Source: Leptolyngbya boryana PCC 6306
GTDB taxonomy: Bacteria > Cyanobacteriota > Cyanobacteriia > Leptolyngbyales > Leptolyngbyaceae
Length of the DNA: 64,000 nucleotides
Assembly (NCBI RefSeq): GCF_000353285.1
Contig: NZ_KB731324.1
Location: 5,350,577-5,414,576 of the forward strand
Direction: 5' to 3'
The notes under the pieces were generated by a model, which saw nothing but the letters and a program-made list of their open reading frames with translations, was not told where the DNA came from and searched no databases. The translations under genes were made by a program, and so were the position numbers. Shown here one piece after another: positions 25,512 through 34,541 of this stretch. How positions within the stretch are numbered: position 1 is the stretch's first letter; every line of letters starts with the position of its first letter.

Positions 25512-26389
25512 AAAAGTTTCAAGTTATAAAGGTCATGAATTGGTTCTTCAAAAGAACAAGAACCGACCGATCGAAAGAATTGCTGTCGAGAATACTCGAT
25601 CGCTGATCTTGGAAGCGAGAACTCATGCCAGCCAATTTCGATATCGCTCAGTTGGAATGCATCGATCGACGACTCCTCAAGGATTGCCACAACTTCATTC
25701 AGTGGGATAGCTTGTTGATAGGCAAAAGCTGAAGCGATCGCAACATTCAAAAAGCCGTGCATTGTTGTAGAAGTTCTGTTCAAAGCATCAGTGAAGCAAT
25801 GACCTCGTATGGCATGATGTAATCCAGCCGTTACCTTGAAGGGAATTCTAGCATTTGCTAAGGATAAGATGCGTTGTCCCAGTTGCGTACTATTAGGAAA
25901 TGCATCGCTCGTGATACCGCCTGTTCGCAACTTTGCGCCTGCTCCGATTTGGTGCAGAATATCCAGATAGGGTTCTAAATCAACATTAAACGGAATTTCA
26001 AAAAAAGTATCTACTTCAGTCGGTATTTCTAGCCTGATCGACTGCATCTCAATAGGTGAGAGTGGGGCAAATTCTAAGGCACTAATACGAATAGAAGGCT
26101 CTGTTTTAGTGAGTTGATATGTCTGCTCCAAGTCTGATCGCCAGTTTCTAGACACAATCACGCTTAATGAGTAGGGCTGAGATGAAGCGGCATTCTCAGA
26201 AGGTAAAAGCTTGATGAACTCTAGAAGGCGAGCAGCAGGCAAGACGAAGCGATCGAGCATCCAGCAATGTGGAGAAGCGTGAGCACGATCGTAAATATTT
26301 ATTGCTTCAGGTAAGCTTAGCTGTGCAGGGGGAAAGAGTCCGGCATAGTCTACAATCCGTGTGAGAAGTTGTTTGAGCGACGTTAACAC
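25508..26389 (-). CDS. Unknown protein coupled to fumarylacetoacetase
   Basis: 293 residues starting at a GTG (26389) nine bases after a strong AGGAGG. I recognise a conserved but unnamed bacterial family with an N-terminal VDYAGLFPPA motif, a central KLRTGG loop and PFKVTAGLHHAIRG, which together look like a TIM-barrel active site. No GST-like maleylacetoacetate isomerase is visible in the cluster, so this gene is a candidate for that step or for a related reaction. The 4-base overlap with fahA supports a pathway role. Function not established. Confidence 0.75.
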   Translation of the reverse strand: MLTSLKQLLTRIVDYAGLFPPAQLSLPEAINIYDRAHASPHCWMLDRFVLPAARLLEFIKLLPSENAASSQPYSLSVIVSRNWRSDLEQTYQLTKTEPSIRISALEFAPLSPIEMQSIRLEIPTEVDTFFEIPFNVDLEPYLDILHQIGAGAKLRTGGITSDAFPNSTQLGQRILSLANARIPFKVTAGLHHAIRGHCFTDALNRTSTTMHGFLNVAIASAFAYQQAIPLNEVVAILEESSIDAFQLSDIEIGWHEFSLPRSAIEYSRQQFFRSVGSCSFEEPIHDLYNLKLL

Positions 26390-26857
26390 TCGGTGATACC
26401 TCCTTTAATCAGCAACTTGAAGATTTGATGTATGTCTTCAGCATTCTCTTAAATCTATCCTTGTGATTAGCAATTCTGAAAAGTTAAATCTATAATCTAA
26501 TTATGGCTTCTCAGATTGGTTCTAGTAACTGATTTTGAGAAGCCTCAGGAACTCTATCCTAAACAGCGCTTCAAACCCGTTGGGTAGCTATCTATCAGAT
26601 TCACAAATTTTCACAACTTCTTCTTGATTCTTTCTAGCTACTTTAGGCGTCACTGGTTCTTGACCTCATTGACTGTTAAAGTTCTTTGCATTGTTCCGCC
26701 TGTCACTTCCAATCACAGGCAAGTGAAGCGAAGGGGCTTTCAGGCGTTTTGTCTGCTTCTCTACAGGGCTTGTATGTAAGAGTAAGGCTCTTGATGCATT
26801 CTTCTCGGCTGAGAGGGGCTAATTTTATTTACCTTTCCTCTACTAAGGAGGAACCTA
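26390..26857. promoter_or_regulatory. Divergent control region of the tyrosine catabolism genes
   Basis: 468 bases between the fahA-partner gene and hppD. A degenerate copy of the heptamer repeat (TTTTCAC-AACT-TCTTCTT) lies at 26608-26625 on the plus strand; it matches the spacer fully but only five and four bases of the heptamers. A long untranslated leader for hppD is possible. Nothing else is clear. Confidence 0.35.
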
Positions 26858-27949
26858 ATGGCTGAGTTATTTTCTATTTTATGTTTTGATCACCTTGAGT
26901 TTTATGTTGGCAACGCAAGGCAGGCAGCAAGTTTTTATGAAACGTTCTTTCAATTCACAAACATAGCGTATCGGGGCTTAGAAACAGGGAGTCGCAAAGT
27001 TGCTTCGTATGTCATGCAGCAAGGCGCAATTCGATTAGTTCTCAGTACAGCGCTGAATTCTGATCATCCGATTGCTCAGAGTGTGTTGAAGCACGGCGAT
27101 CATGTCGCTGTGATTGCTGTGCAAGTGCCGAATGTTGTGGATGCTTATCAACATGTAACTACGCGAGGAGCGATCGCTGCAATACCGCCAACTCTTGCAG
27201 AAGACGAAACAGGAATTCTGCACTATGCAGCGATTCACATCTATGGAGATGTACTTCTCAAGTTTGTCGATCGACAGAACTATCGAGGCATTTTTGCACC
27301 CCAGTTTCAAGCTCGACATTCAGCGCTACCAAATCATGACGCAGGGCTTCAAACCATTGATCATATTGTTGGCAATGTTGAACAAGGTGAAATGGAACAT
27401 TGGGTGAAGTTTTTTGCTGACACAATGGGCTTTCAGTTGTTGGTTGGCTTTGATGATGCGGCGATTTCGACTGAGTATTCAGCATTGATGTCGAAAGTGG
27501 TGCAAGATGGCTCTGGTAAGATTAAACTCCCGATTAATGAACCTGCTTTAAGAAAAGGAAAATCGCAGATTCAGGAGTATTTGGAATTTCATCAAGGGGC
27601 GGGAGTGCAGCATATTGCTTACTCAACTCACAACATTGTAGAGACGGTTACAAAACTCAAACAGTCAGGCGTTGAGTTTCTGAATGTCCCACGCTCCTAC
27701 TACGAAGATTTAGAAACACGAGTTGGCAAGATTAATGAATCGATTGATCGGCTAGCAGAACTCGGAATTTTAGTCGATCGCGATCAGGAGGGTTATTTAC
27801 TCCAAATATTTACACAGCCTGTTGAAGACCGTCCGACTTTGTTCTTTGAAATCATTGAGCGTCATGGTGCTCAAAGCTTTGGTGAAGGCAATTTCAAAGC
27901 TTTATTTGAGGCGATCGAACGTGAACAAGCCCTGCGAGGAAATCTCTAG
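26858..27949 (+). CDS. hppD: 4-hydroxyphenylpyruvate dioxygenase
   Basis: 363 residues, near the usual 350-370. Two vicinal-oxygen-chelate halves; the iron ligands are visible as His169 (TIDHIVG), His252 (GVQHIAY) and Glu331 (LFFEIIERHG). It converts 4-hydroxyphenylpyruvate to homogentisate with oxygen and iron(II). Homogentisate feeds tocopherol synthesis in cyanobacteria, but here hmgA follows 29 bases later, so it is directed to breakdown. Start: ATG after a strong AAGGAGGAACCTA. It is the first gene of a five-gene operon. Confidence 0.96.
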   Translation: MAELFSILCFDHLEFYVGNARQAASFYETFFQFTNIAYRGLETGSRKVASYVMQQGAIRLVLSTALNSDHPIAQSVLKHGDHVAVIAVQVPNVVDAYQHVTTRGAIAAIPPTLAEDETGILHYAAIHIYGDVLLKFVDRQNYRGIFAPQFQARHSALPNHDAGLQTIDHIVGNVEQGEMEHWVKFFADTMGFQLLVGFDDAAISTEYSALMSKVVQDGSGKIKLPINEPALRKGKSQIQEYLEFHQGAGVQHIAYSTHNIVETVTKLKQSGVEFLNVPRSYYEDLETRVGKINESIDRLAELGILVDRDQEGYLLQIFTQPVEDRPTLFFEIIERHGAQSFGEGNFKALFEAIEREQALRGNL

Positions 27950-27978
27950 GCAGAAGTTAGAACTCACGGTATCCAGCA

Positions 27979-29136
27979 ATGACGTACTATTATCGGCTCG
28001 GTACAATTCCCCACAAGCGACATACCCAATTTCGTGCGTCAAATGGTTCACTCTATCACGAAGAATTGATGGGGATTCGCGGCTTTACGGGTATTCAATC
28101 GCTGCTCTATCATTTGTACCCGCCAACGCAAGTTTATAAGGTGTTTCTGGAGCAAACGATCGCGCTTGAGTTTGAAGAGGTTGGGGCACTGCGTCATCGT
28201 CATTTTCGGACTCAGAAAGCATTGAGTGAAGGAGATGCGATCTCATCTCGCATTCCTCTGATGGCAAATGGAGAGGTCTGTATTTCAGTCGCACAACCGA
28301 CAGAGCCAATGTCGTATTGGTATCGATTTGCTCATGGGGATGAAGTCATCTTTATTCATGAAGGGAGTGGTTTACTAGAAAGCCAGTACGGTGAACTGCA
28401 CTATCATCCGGGCGATTATTTGGTGATTCCAACTGGAGTGATGTGGCGAATTCTGCCGGATAGTAGTACGGCTCAGCGCATGTTAGTCATCGAAGCTCAA
28501 GGACATATTGAGCCGCCTGCTCGGTATCTGAATCGATATGGGCAATTCCTAGAACATGCACCTTACAGTGAACGAGATTTGCGCCCACCCGAAACTTTAG
28601 CTCCTCACGATGAGATGGGTGAGTTTGAAGTGCGAGTTAAGGCGCGCGATCGCATTACGACCTATCTTTATCATCATCATCCGCTCGATGTGACAGGTTG
28701 GGATGGCTATCTTTATCCTTATGCTTTTAACATTGCTGATTTTGAACCCGTGACTGGGCGAATTCATCAACCACCGCCTGTACATCAGACCTTTGAAGCG
28801 CCGGGGTTTGTCATTTGTTCGTTTGTTCCTCGGTTGTTTGACTACCATCCGCTCGCCATTCCTGCGCCCTACAATCATTCCAATGTCGATTCGGATGAAG
28901 TGCTCTACTACGTTGAGGGCAATTTTATGTCTCGTAAGGGGATTGAGCGATCGTCGATGACAGTACATCCGAACGGCATTCCGCATGGGCCACATCCCGG
29001 CATGTACGAAGGCTCGATCGGTAAAGAGCGCACGGATGAACTTGCTGTCATGATCGATACGTTTCGTCCGCTAAAACTGACTCGACAAGCAGTGGAGCTA
29101 GAAGATATGCAATATCCCTACAGTTGGGCTGCTTGA
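27979..29136 (+). CDS. hmgA: Homogentisate 1,2-dioxygenase
   Basis: 385 residues, the shorter bacterial form. Cupin fold; the C-terminal block HSNVDSDEVLYYVEGNF and HPNGIPHGPHPGMYEGSIG carry the His/Glu iron ligands, and the central RFAHGDEVIFIHEGSG forms the first cupin. It opens the ring of homogentisate to maleylacetoacetate. It lies between hppD and the haem-oxygenase-like gene, in order of pathway use. Confidence 0.94.
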   Translation: MTYYYRLGTIPHKRHTQFRASNGSLYHEELMGIRGFTGIQSLLYHLYPPTQVYKVFLEQTIALEFEEVGALRHRHFRTQKALSEGDAISSRIPLMANGEVCISVAQPTEPMSYWYRFAHGDEVIFIHEGSGLLESQYGELHYHPGDYLVIPTGVMWRILPDSSTAQRMLVIEAQGHIEPPARYLNRYGQFLEHAPYSERDLRPPETLAPHDEMGEFEVRVKARDRITTYLYHHHPLDVTGWDGYLYPYAFNIADFEPVTGRIHQPPPVHQTFEAPGFVICSFVPRLFDYHPLAIPAPYNHSNVDSDEVLYYVEGNFMSRKGIERSSMTVHPNGIPHGPHPGMYEGSIGKERTDELAVMIDTFRPLKLTRQAVELEDMQYPYSWAA

Positions 29137-29194
29137 GGGCAATCTCAGGTTCGTTTCATAGCCAGGTTTGTTTCACAAGAAGGACACTCTCTCT

Positions 29195-30106
29195 ATGTCT
29201 CCGGTTCTCACTACTCTCTCGACACATTTATCGATCTCCGATCGAATTCAGGAGCGCTTGCATCAGGGGAAATTAACTCAACAACAAGTTGATGACTTTC
29301 AGGACTTTCTTCAACAAGTTGAGTGCGACTTTTTGCGGCATCCGATTATCACAGATAACGCTTATACACGCTGGTTTCAAGCAGGCAAAGCTACAGATGA
29401 GCAATTACGGTATTTTATTCGTCAGTTCTCTGTGTTCTCGAATCAATTTCTGATTGCAGCATTGTTGAAAGTCATTAACTCTCCAACGCTTCAACAATCA
29501 CGAGCAAGCCGCGAGGTTTTACTAAATGAGCTAGGTGTGATTTATCGCAAGTTGCAAGGGACAGACAATGCTCAAACCGTTAAAACAGAGGAGGAAAAAG
29601 ATCGAGAAGGTGATCCTGAAGTGGTCAGCACAGAAGGAACGGTTGATGGTGGAATCTGTCGCTTTCGGGCTGCTCATTTTGAATGGTTAGCAACGGTTGC
29701 AGAAGGAATTGGCTTGCACTATGAGGAGATTGGGCAACGTAAGCACGGTAGTCCTGCCACACTACATTTCTGTGATGAATTGCAACGGCTCTATGGCAGT
29801 GATGATCCGAATGTAGCGGAAGGTGCTAGCTTTGCAGTTGAAAATTGGGCAGCAGCAGGGTTCTGGCAAGAGCTAGAAGATGGGTTGACGCGCATCAAGC
29901 AAACTCGGCATCCCTCTCTGCATTTAGCATTCTTTACTTGGCATAATCGTGTGGAAGCTCAACATGCAGAACATACGTTAGAGGAACTCGAAGCCGTGTA
30001 CTTCAAGCCAGAGTTCGATCGCACTAAATTCATTCAGGGAGGACAACAAATTCTAGATGCGATCGCTGTTTTTTGGAATGGGTTAGAGCACGATCGCACT
30101 CATTGA
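29195..30106 (+). CDS. Haem-oxygenase-like (HDO/PqqC-like) protein
   Basis: 303 residues from the ATG at 29195, with AAGGA upstream; the TTG at 29168 is less likely. It is all-helical, with the pattern of haem-oxygenase-like di-iron proteins: an early acidic and His-rich helix (HPIITDNAYTRWFQ), FRAAHFEWLATVAEGIGLHYEEIG, and the C-terminal HNRVEAQHAEHTLEELE. Such proteins catalyse varied oxidations or carry a cofactor such as PQQ. Its place 58 bases after hmgA and 12 bases before the ligase gene ties it to aromatic breakdown, but its reaction is unknown. Confidence 0.7.
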   Translation: MSPVLTTLSTHLSISDRIQERLHQGKLTQQQVDDFQDFLQQVECDFLRHPIITDNAYTRWFQAGKATDEQLRYFIRQFSVFSNQFLIAALLKVINSPTLQQSRASREVLLNELGVIYRKLQGTDNAQTVKTEEEKDREGDPEVVSTEGTVDGGICRFRAAHFEWLATVAEGIGLHYEEIGQRKHGSPATLHFCDELQRLYGSDDPNVAEGASFAVENWAAAGFWQELEDGLTRIKQTRHPSLHLAFFTWHNRVEAQHAEHTLEELEAVYFKPEFDRTKFIQGGQQILDAIAVFWNGLEHDRTH

Positions 30107-30118
30107 GAGGAAGCAACC

Positions 30119-32005
30119 ATGCACCAAGAACTCTCTCCTGTCTGGGTTCCATCAATCGAACAAATTCAGGCAACGAATATTGCAGCACTGATGCAGGATT
30201 TGAAGATTCACACCTATGCAGATCTGCATTCTTGGTCAATTCGCGATCGTGCAGCTTTCTGGGATGTGATGATTCAACGGCTTGGAATTCGTTTTCAGGA
30301 GCCGTATACGCAGATTGTTGATTTATCACAGGGTGTAGAGTTTTCGCAATGGCTTGTGAATGCTCGATTAAATATTGTTGAAAGCTGTTTTCAAGCTAGT
30401 GAAGATAAAACCGCGATCGTGTTTCAATCAGAAGGCGGTTCGCTGCACACTTGGACTTACAAGCAATTACAGTCACTTACGAATCGGGTTGCAAATAGCT
30501 TAGTCGAATTAGGATTTCAGCCTGGTGATGCAATTGCGATCGCGATGCCGATGACGGCTGAATCTGTCGCAATTTACTTAGGAATTATCAAAGCGGGTTG
30601 TGTTGTTGTGTCGATCGCGGATAGTTTTGCAGCAGTTGAAATTGCGACTCGATTACATATCGCGAACACTAAAGCAATTTTTACTCAGGACTTCATTTGT
30701 CGGGGTGGAAAGCAGTTACCGCTTTATAGCAAGGTTATTGAAGCGAATGCTCCAAAAGCGATCGTACTTTCTCAACACTCAGCTTCAACGGTTGAATTGC
30801 GATCTTGCGACTTAACTTGGAGTGATTTTCTCAGTCCGAATGAGATCTTTGATGCGGTTCCTATGTCTCCCACAGCCCATATTAATATCCTGTTTTCTTC
30901 TGGCACAACCGGAGAGCCTAAAGCCATTCCCTGGACACAAACAACACCGATCAAATGTACAGTTGATGGGCATTTGCACCAAGATATCCATCCGAGCGAT
31001 GTCGTTGCTTGGTCAACCAATGTAGGCTGGATGATGGGACCTTGGCTGATCTTTGCAAGCTTGATGAACCGAGCTACGATCGCGCTTTATGATGGCGCAC
31101 CGACGACGCGAGAATATGGTCAATTTATCCAAGCTGCTCAGGTTACTATCTTGGGTGTTGTACCGAGTTTAGTCCGAGTTTGGAAAACGACGAATTGTAT
31201 GCAGGAATTGAATTGGAGCGCGATTAAAGCTTTTAGTTCGACAGGCGAATGCTCGAATTCTCAAGATATGCAGTATTTAATGTCTCTTGCGAGCAACAAG
31301 CCAGTGATTGAATACTGTGGTGGGACAGAAATTGGCGGAGCTTACATCACGGGCACTCTTGTTCAGCCTTGTATTCCAGCAACTTTTACAACACCTGCGC
31401 TAGGCTTAGATTTTACAATTCTAGATGCTGATGGTCATTCCGCAGATGAAGGAGAAGCTTTTATCATTCCACCTTCGATCGGGCTGTCTACAGAGTTGTT
31501 GAATAAAGACCATCATCAGATCTATTTTGCTGACGGACTTGATCAATCGTCTTTGCGTCGGCATGGGGATTATCTGAAGCGATTGCCGAATGGTTACTAT
31601 CAGATGGGCGGTCGGGCGGACGACACCATGAATTTGGGTGGAATTAAAATCAGTTCAGCAGAGATTGAACAAGTGCTAAACACGGTTGTAGGCATTCGTG
31701 AAACCGCAGCGATTAGCACTCCGTACCATAGCCAAGGCATCGTCTCTTCTGAAGGTGGACCGAGCCAGCTTGTTGTGTATGCCGTTGTTGAGCCGAACCT
31801 ACAGAAAACACAAGCAGAACTCAAAGCAGTGTTACAAATCGCGATCGCTCAACGCCTCAATCCGTTATTCAAAATTTGTGACTTGGTGATTGTAGAAGCT
31901 TTGCCTCGCACTTCATCGAATAAAGTCATGCGGCGAGTTCTGCGCGATCAATTCAACACAATTCATTCAAAGAGGTGTACCGCATGGAACTTGCAGAACG
32001 CATGA
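30119..32005 (+). CDS. AMP-forming acyl-CoA synthetase (acetyl/acetoacetyl-CoA synthetase-like)
   Basis: 628 residues with an acetyl-CoA synthetase-type N-terminal domain. The ATP loop SSGTTGEPKAIPW (around 260), a YCGGTEIGG motif and the C-terminal RADDTMNLGGIKISSAEIE with a final lysine loop (RTSSNKVMRRVL) are intact. It activates a short carboxylate with ATP and CoA. In this operon acetoacetate, the fahA product, is a natural substrate, though acetate cannot be excluded. It resembles plant peroxisomal AAE17/18 proteins. Strong AGAGGAAG precedes the ATG; its stop overlaps the next gene by 22 bases. Confidence 0.85.
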   Translation: MHQELSPVWVPSIEQIQATNIAALMQDLKIHTYADLHSWSIRDRAAFWDVMIQRLGIRFQEPYTQIVDLSQGVEFSQWLVNARLNIVESCFQASEDKTAIVFQSEGGSLHTWTYKQLQSLTNRVANSLVELGFQPGDAIAIAMPMTAESVAIYLGIIKAGCVVVSIADSFAAVEIATRLHIANTKAIFTQDFICRGGKQLPLYSKVIEANAPKAIVLSQHSASTVELRSCDLTWSDFLSPNEIFDAVPMSPTAHINILFSSGTTGEPKAIPWTQTTPIKCTVDGHLHQDIHPSDVVAWSTNVGWMMGPWLIFASLMNRATIALYDGAPTTREYGQFIQAAQVTILGVVPSLVRVWKTTNCMQELNWSAIKAFSSTGECSNSQDMQYLMSLASNKPVIEYCGGTEIGGAYITGTLVQPCIPATFTTPALGLDFTILDADGHSADEGEAFIIPPSIGLSTELLNKDHHQIYFADGLDQSSLRRHGDYLKRLPNGYYQMGGRADDTMNLGGIKISSAEIEQVLNTVVGIRETAAISTPYHSQGIVSSEGGPSQLVVYAVVEPNLQKTQAELKAVLQIAIAQRLNPLFKICDLVIVEALPRTSSNKVMRRVLRDQFNTIHSKRCTAWNLQNA

Positions 32006-33147
32006 GTCGATTAGGAACAGAATCTGCTTTTGATGTTTTTGCCAAAGCACAACGGCTAGAAGCTCAAGGACGATCGATTATTCATCTAGAAATTGGGCAA
32101 CCCGACTTCCCTACGCCATTTCCGATTTGTGAAGCAGCATTCCGGGCGATGAAAGATGGCTATACGGGCTATACTCCGGCAGCGGGATTGCTCGCATTGC
32201 GAGAAGCGATCGCTGAACATATTTCAACCACCAGAAATGTTGAAATTCATCCAGACGAAGTTGTGGTTACGCCTGGAGCTAAGCCGATTATCTTCTTTAC
32301 GCTCATGGCGTTAGTCAATGAAGGCGATGAGGTAATTTACCCAGATCCAGGCTTTCCGATTTACCAATCGGTGATCAATTTTGTGGGTGCTCAAGGCATT
32401 CCTTTACCACTTCGCGAAGAAGTCGGATTTCGCTTTCATTTAGATGATTTGATCAATGCAATCTCTGCTCGAACTCGCTTACTCATTCTCAATTCTCCTC
32501 AAAATCCTACAGGAGGATTATTGCAAGCTGAAGATTTAGCAGCGATCGCAGAACTTGCCGATCGACATAATTTTTATGTTCTCTCTGATGAAATCTATTC
32601 TCGAATTCTTTATGAAGGTAAACATATTAGCCTGATTCAATTTCCTGGGATGAAAGCTCGTACTATTCTACTCGATGGTTATTCTAAAACTTATGCAATG
32701 ACAGGATGGCGGCTTGGCTATGGTGTGATTCCTAAACATCTTGTTGAGGGAATCGTTCGTCTGATGATTAATTGCAACTCTTGTACTTGCGCCTTTACTC
32801 AGATGGCTGGCATCGAAGCGCTGCGAGGCTCACAAGATTTTGTCAATCAAATGGTCGCTGAGTTCAAGCACCGACGAGATACGATCGTTGATGGTTTAAA
32901 CGCGATCGAAGGAATTCATTGCCTCAAGCCTGCGGGTGCATTCTATGTCTTTCCAAATGTGAAAGATTTACCTTTGTCGTGCAATGAACTAGCAGATTAC
33001 TTTCTCAATGAAGCAGGCGTTTCACTCCTAGCAGGCACAGCCTTTGGCAAATTTGGCGATGGCTATCTCAGAATTTCTTATGCGAATTCGTTAGAAAATC
33101 TTCAAGTCGCGATCGACCGAATGCGCGCAGCAGTCATGAAATTGTAA
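31984..33147 (+). CDS. Class I/II pyridoxal-phosphate aminotransferase
   Basis: 387 residues from the ATG at 31984 (AGAGG upstream; the in-frame GTG at 31975 is weaker). Fold type I motifs: GQPDFPTP, NSPQNPTGG, and the Schiff-base lysine Lys235 in DGYSKTYAMTGWRLGYG. It removes the amino group from an amino acid to 2-oxoglutarate. Its presence in the hppD operon suggests it makes 4-hydroxyphenylpyruvate from tyrosine, but aspartate-like specificity is possible. It overlaps the ligase gene by 22 bases, so it is translationally coupled. Confidence 0.93.
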   Translation: MELAERMSRLGTESAFDVFAKAQRLEAQGRSIIHLEIGQPDFPTPFPICEAAFRAMKDGYTGYTPAAGLLALREAIAEHISTTRNVEIHPDEVVVTPGAKPIIFFTLMALVNEGDEVIYPDPGFPIYQSVINFVGAQGIPLPLREEVGFRFHLDDLINAISARTRLLILNSPQNPTGGLLQAEDLAAIAELADRHNFYVLSDEIYSRILYEGKHISLIQFPGMKARTILLDGYSKTYAMTGWRLGYGVIPKHLVEGIVRLMINCNSCTCAFTQMAGIEALRGSQDFVNQMVAEFKHRRDTIVDGLNAIEGIHCLKPAGAFYVFPNVKDLPLSCNELADYFLNEAGVSLLAGTAFGKFGDGYLRISYANSLENLQVAIDRMRAAVMKL

Positions 33148-33200
33148 CTCTCTGCATTCAAGGCTTTTAGCGTCTCTAGTCATCCTAAATGTTCGTAAAA

Positions 33201-33242
33201 GGGGGAGTAAAGGATATGTCCCCTATTCCCCCAACTTGCAAG
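33201..33242. terminator. G-rich/C-rich hairpin between convergent genes
   Basis: GGGGGA (33201-33206) and TCCCCC (33237-33242) flank a loop in the gap between the aminotransferase and class V genes. The short stem and related elements elsewhere in the window suggest a dispersed G-rich repeat that may also act as a terminator. Confidence 0.4.
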
Positions 33243-33267
33243 ACCTTACAAATCAAGCTGTATCTGC

Positions 33268-34527
33268 TCACGCTACGACACTCGGCTGAGCGACATCATG
33301 CAGCGTATGCAGCAAGCGCTGAATTTCTTCTATCGTGTTGTAGTGAGTGCAGCCAATTCGCACCAGTCCTCCGCTTTTCTCAATTCCGAGCCGTTGAGTG
33401 AGATTCAGAGCATAGAAGTTTCCATTCCAGGCAAAAATACCGCGATCGCCTAATATTTTTGCAATTTCAGCAGGAGAATAGCCAGCAATACGAAGTCCGA
33501 ATGTCGGCGTACGCCAGTTCAATTGCGATCGCTCCGTGATGCCGTAGAGCGTCACTCCAGGAATTTCGAGCAAATGAGGAATCAAATATTCAGACAGCGA
33601 TCGCTCATGGTTCTGAATTGCTTGCATTGCAGCAGCAAGGGCACTCCGCCGATTGGTAACGATCGGTGAAACGTGTCTCCCTAACTCAGCTAAATACTCG
33701 ATCGTGGCTACAACTCCTGCCAGTCCCTCAAAGTTTTGTGTTCCGGTTTCCCATCGAAATGGAACTTCTTCAGGAGCAGGGCGAGGCTTGTAAGGCTGTA
33801 GACGAGCTAAATGCTCTCGTTTGCCGTAGAAAATGCCAACATGCGGTCCAAAAAATTTGTAGGCAGAGCAAACGAGGAAATCACAGTCTAGCGATCGAAC
33901 ATCAATCAACCCATGAGGTGCATAGTGAACTGCATCAACAAATACCCATGCTCCTACAGCATGAGCGAGTTGAACTGCTCTTTTAACATCGTTGATCGTA
34001 CCAACTGCGTTTGAGGCATAGCTGATCGCGACTAGCTTTGTGCGTTCCGTGATCTGATGTTCTAAATCCAGCATATCCAGAGTGCAGTCGCTCTCATGAA
34101 TATCAACTATGCGAACAATGACACCTCGTTCTTGAAGTGCTAACCAAGGCGCGACATTGGCATCGTGATCAAGCGTTGTCACAACAATCTCATCCCCAGG
34201 CTGCAATTCTCGACCAATTGATCGACTAATTGCAAACGTCAGCGTCGTCATGTTGGCTCCAAACACAACTTCATCACGATCGCAGCCTAGAAAATCCGAA
34301 ACTGCTAGTCGTGCTTGTTCGACTAGAGCCTCAGTTCGTACGCTGGTCGCAAAAGCTCCGTGCAAATTAGAATTCGACGTAGTGAAGTAGTTCGCGATCG
34401 CATCAATTACTCCCTGCGAAACTTGAGTCCCGCCGGGTCCATCCAAAAATGCGACTGGATGCCCATTCATTTCTTGACGCAGAGCGGGGAATTGGGCGCG
34501 AATCCAGTCTAGATCAAAAATAGTCAT
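33268..34527 (-). CDS. Cysteine desulfurase-like class V PLP enzyme
   Basis: 419 residues from the ATG at 34527, seven bases after GGAG; the in-frame TTG at 34545 is less likely. Fold type I, with FLDGPGGTQVSQ, HDANVAPWLAL and the Schiff-base lysine in VCSAYKFFGPHVG. The late region lacks an obvious cysteine loop typical of NifS/SufS sulfurases, and the family (SufS-like TIGR01976 relatives) includes enzymes of uncertain substrate. It starts 14 bases after the stop of a 2OG-Fe dioxygenase gene, so they may modify one amino acid in turn. Confidence 0.85.
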   Translation of the reverse strand: MTIFDLDWIRAQFPALRQEMNGHPVAFLDGPGGTQVSQGVIDAIANYFTTSNSNLHGAFATSVRTEALVEQARLAVSDFLGCDRDEVVFGANMTTLTFAISRSIGRELQPGDEIVVTTLDHDANVAPWLALQERGVIVRIVDIHESDCTLDMLDLEHQITERTKLVAISYASNAVGTINDVKRAVQLAHAVGAWVFVDAVHYAPHGLIDVRSLDCDFLVCSAYKFFGPHVGIFYGKREHLARLQPYKPRPAPEEVPFRWETGTQNFEGLAGVVATIEYLAELGRHVSPIVTNRRSALAAAMQAIQNHERSLSEYLIPHLLEIPGVTLYGITERSQLNWRTPTFGLRIAGYSPAEIAKILGDRGIFAWNGNFYALNLTQRLGIEKSGGLVRIGCTHYNTIEEIQRLLHTLHDVAQPSVVA

Positions 34528-34541
34528 AGGACGCTCCAAAC

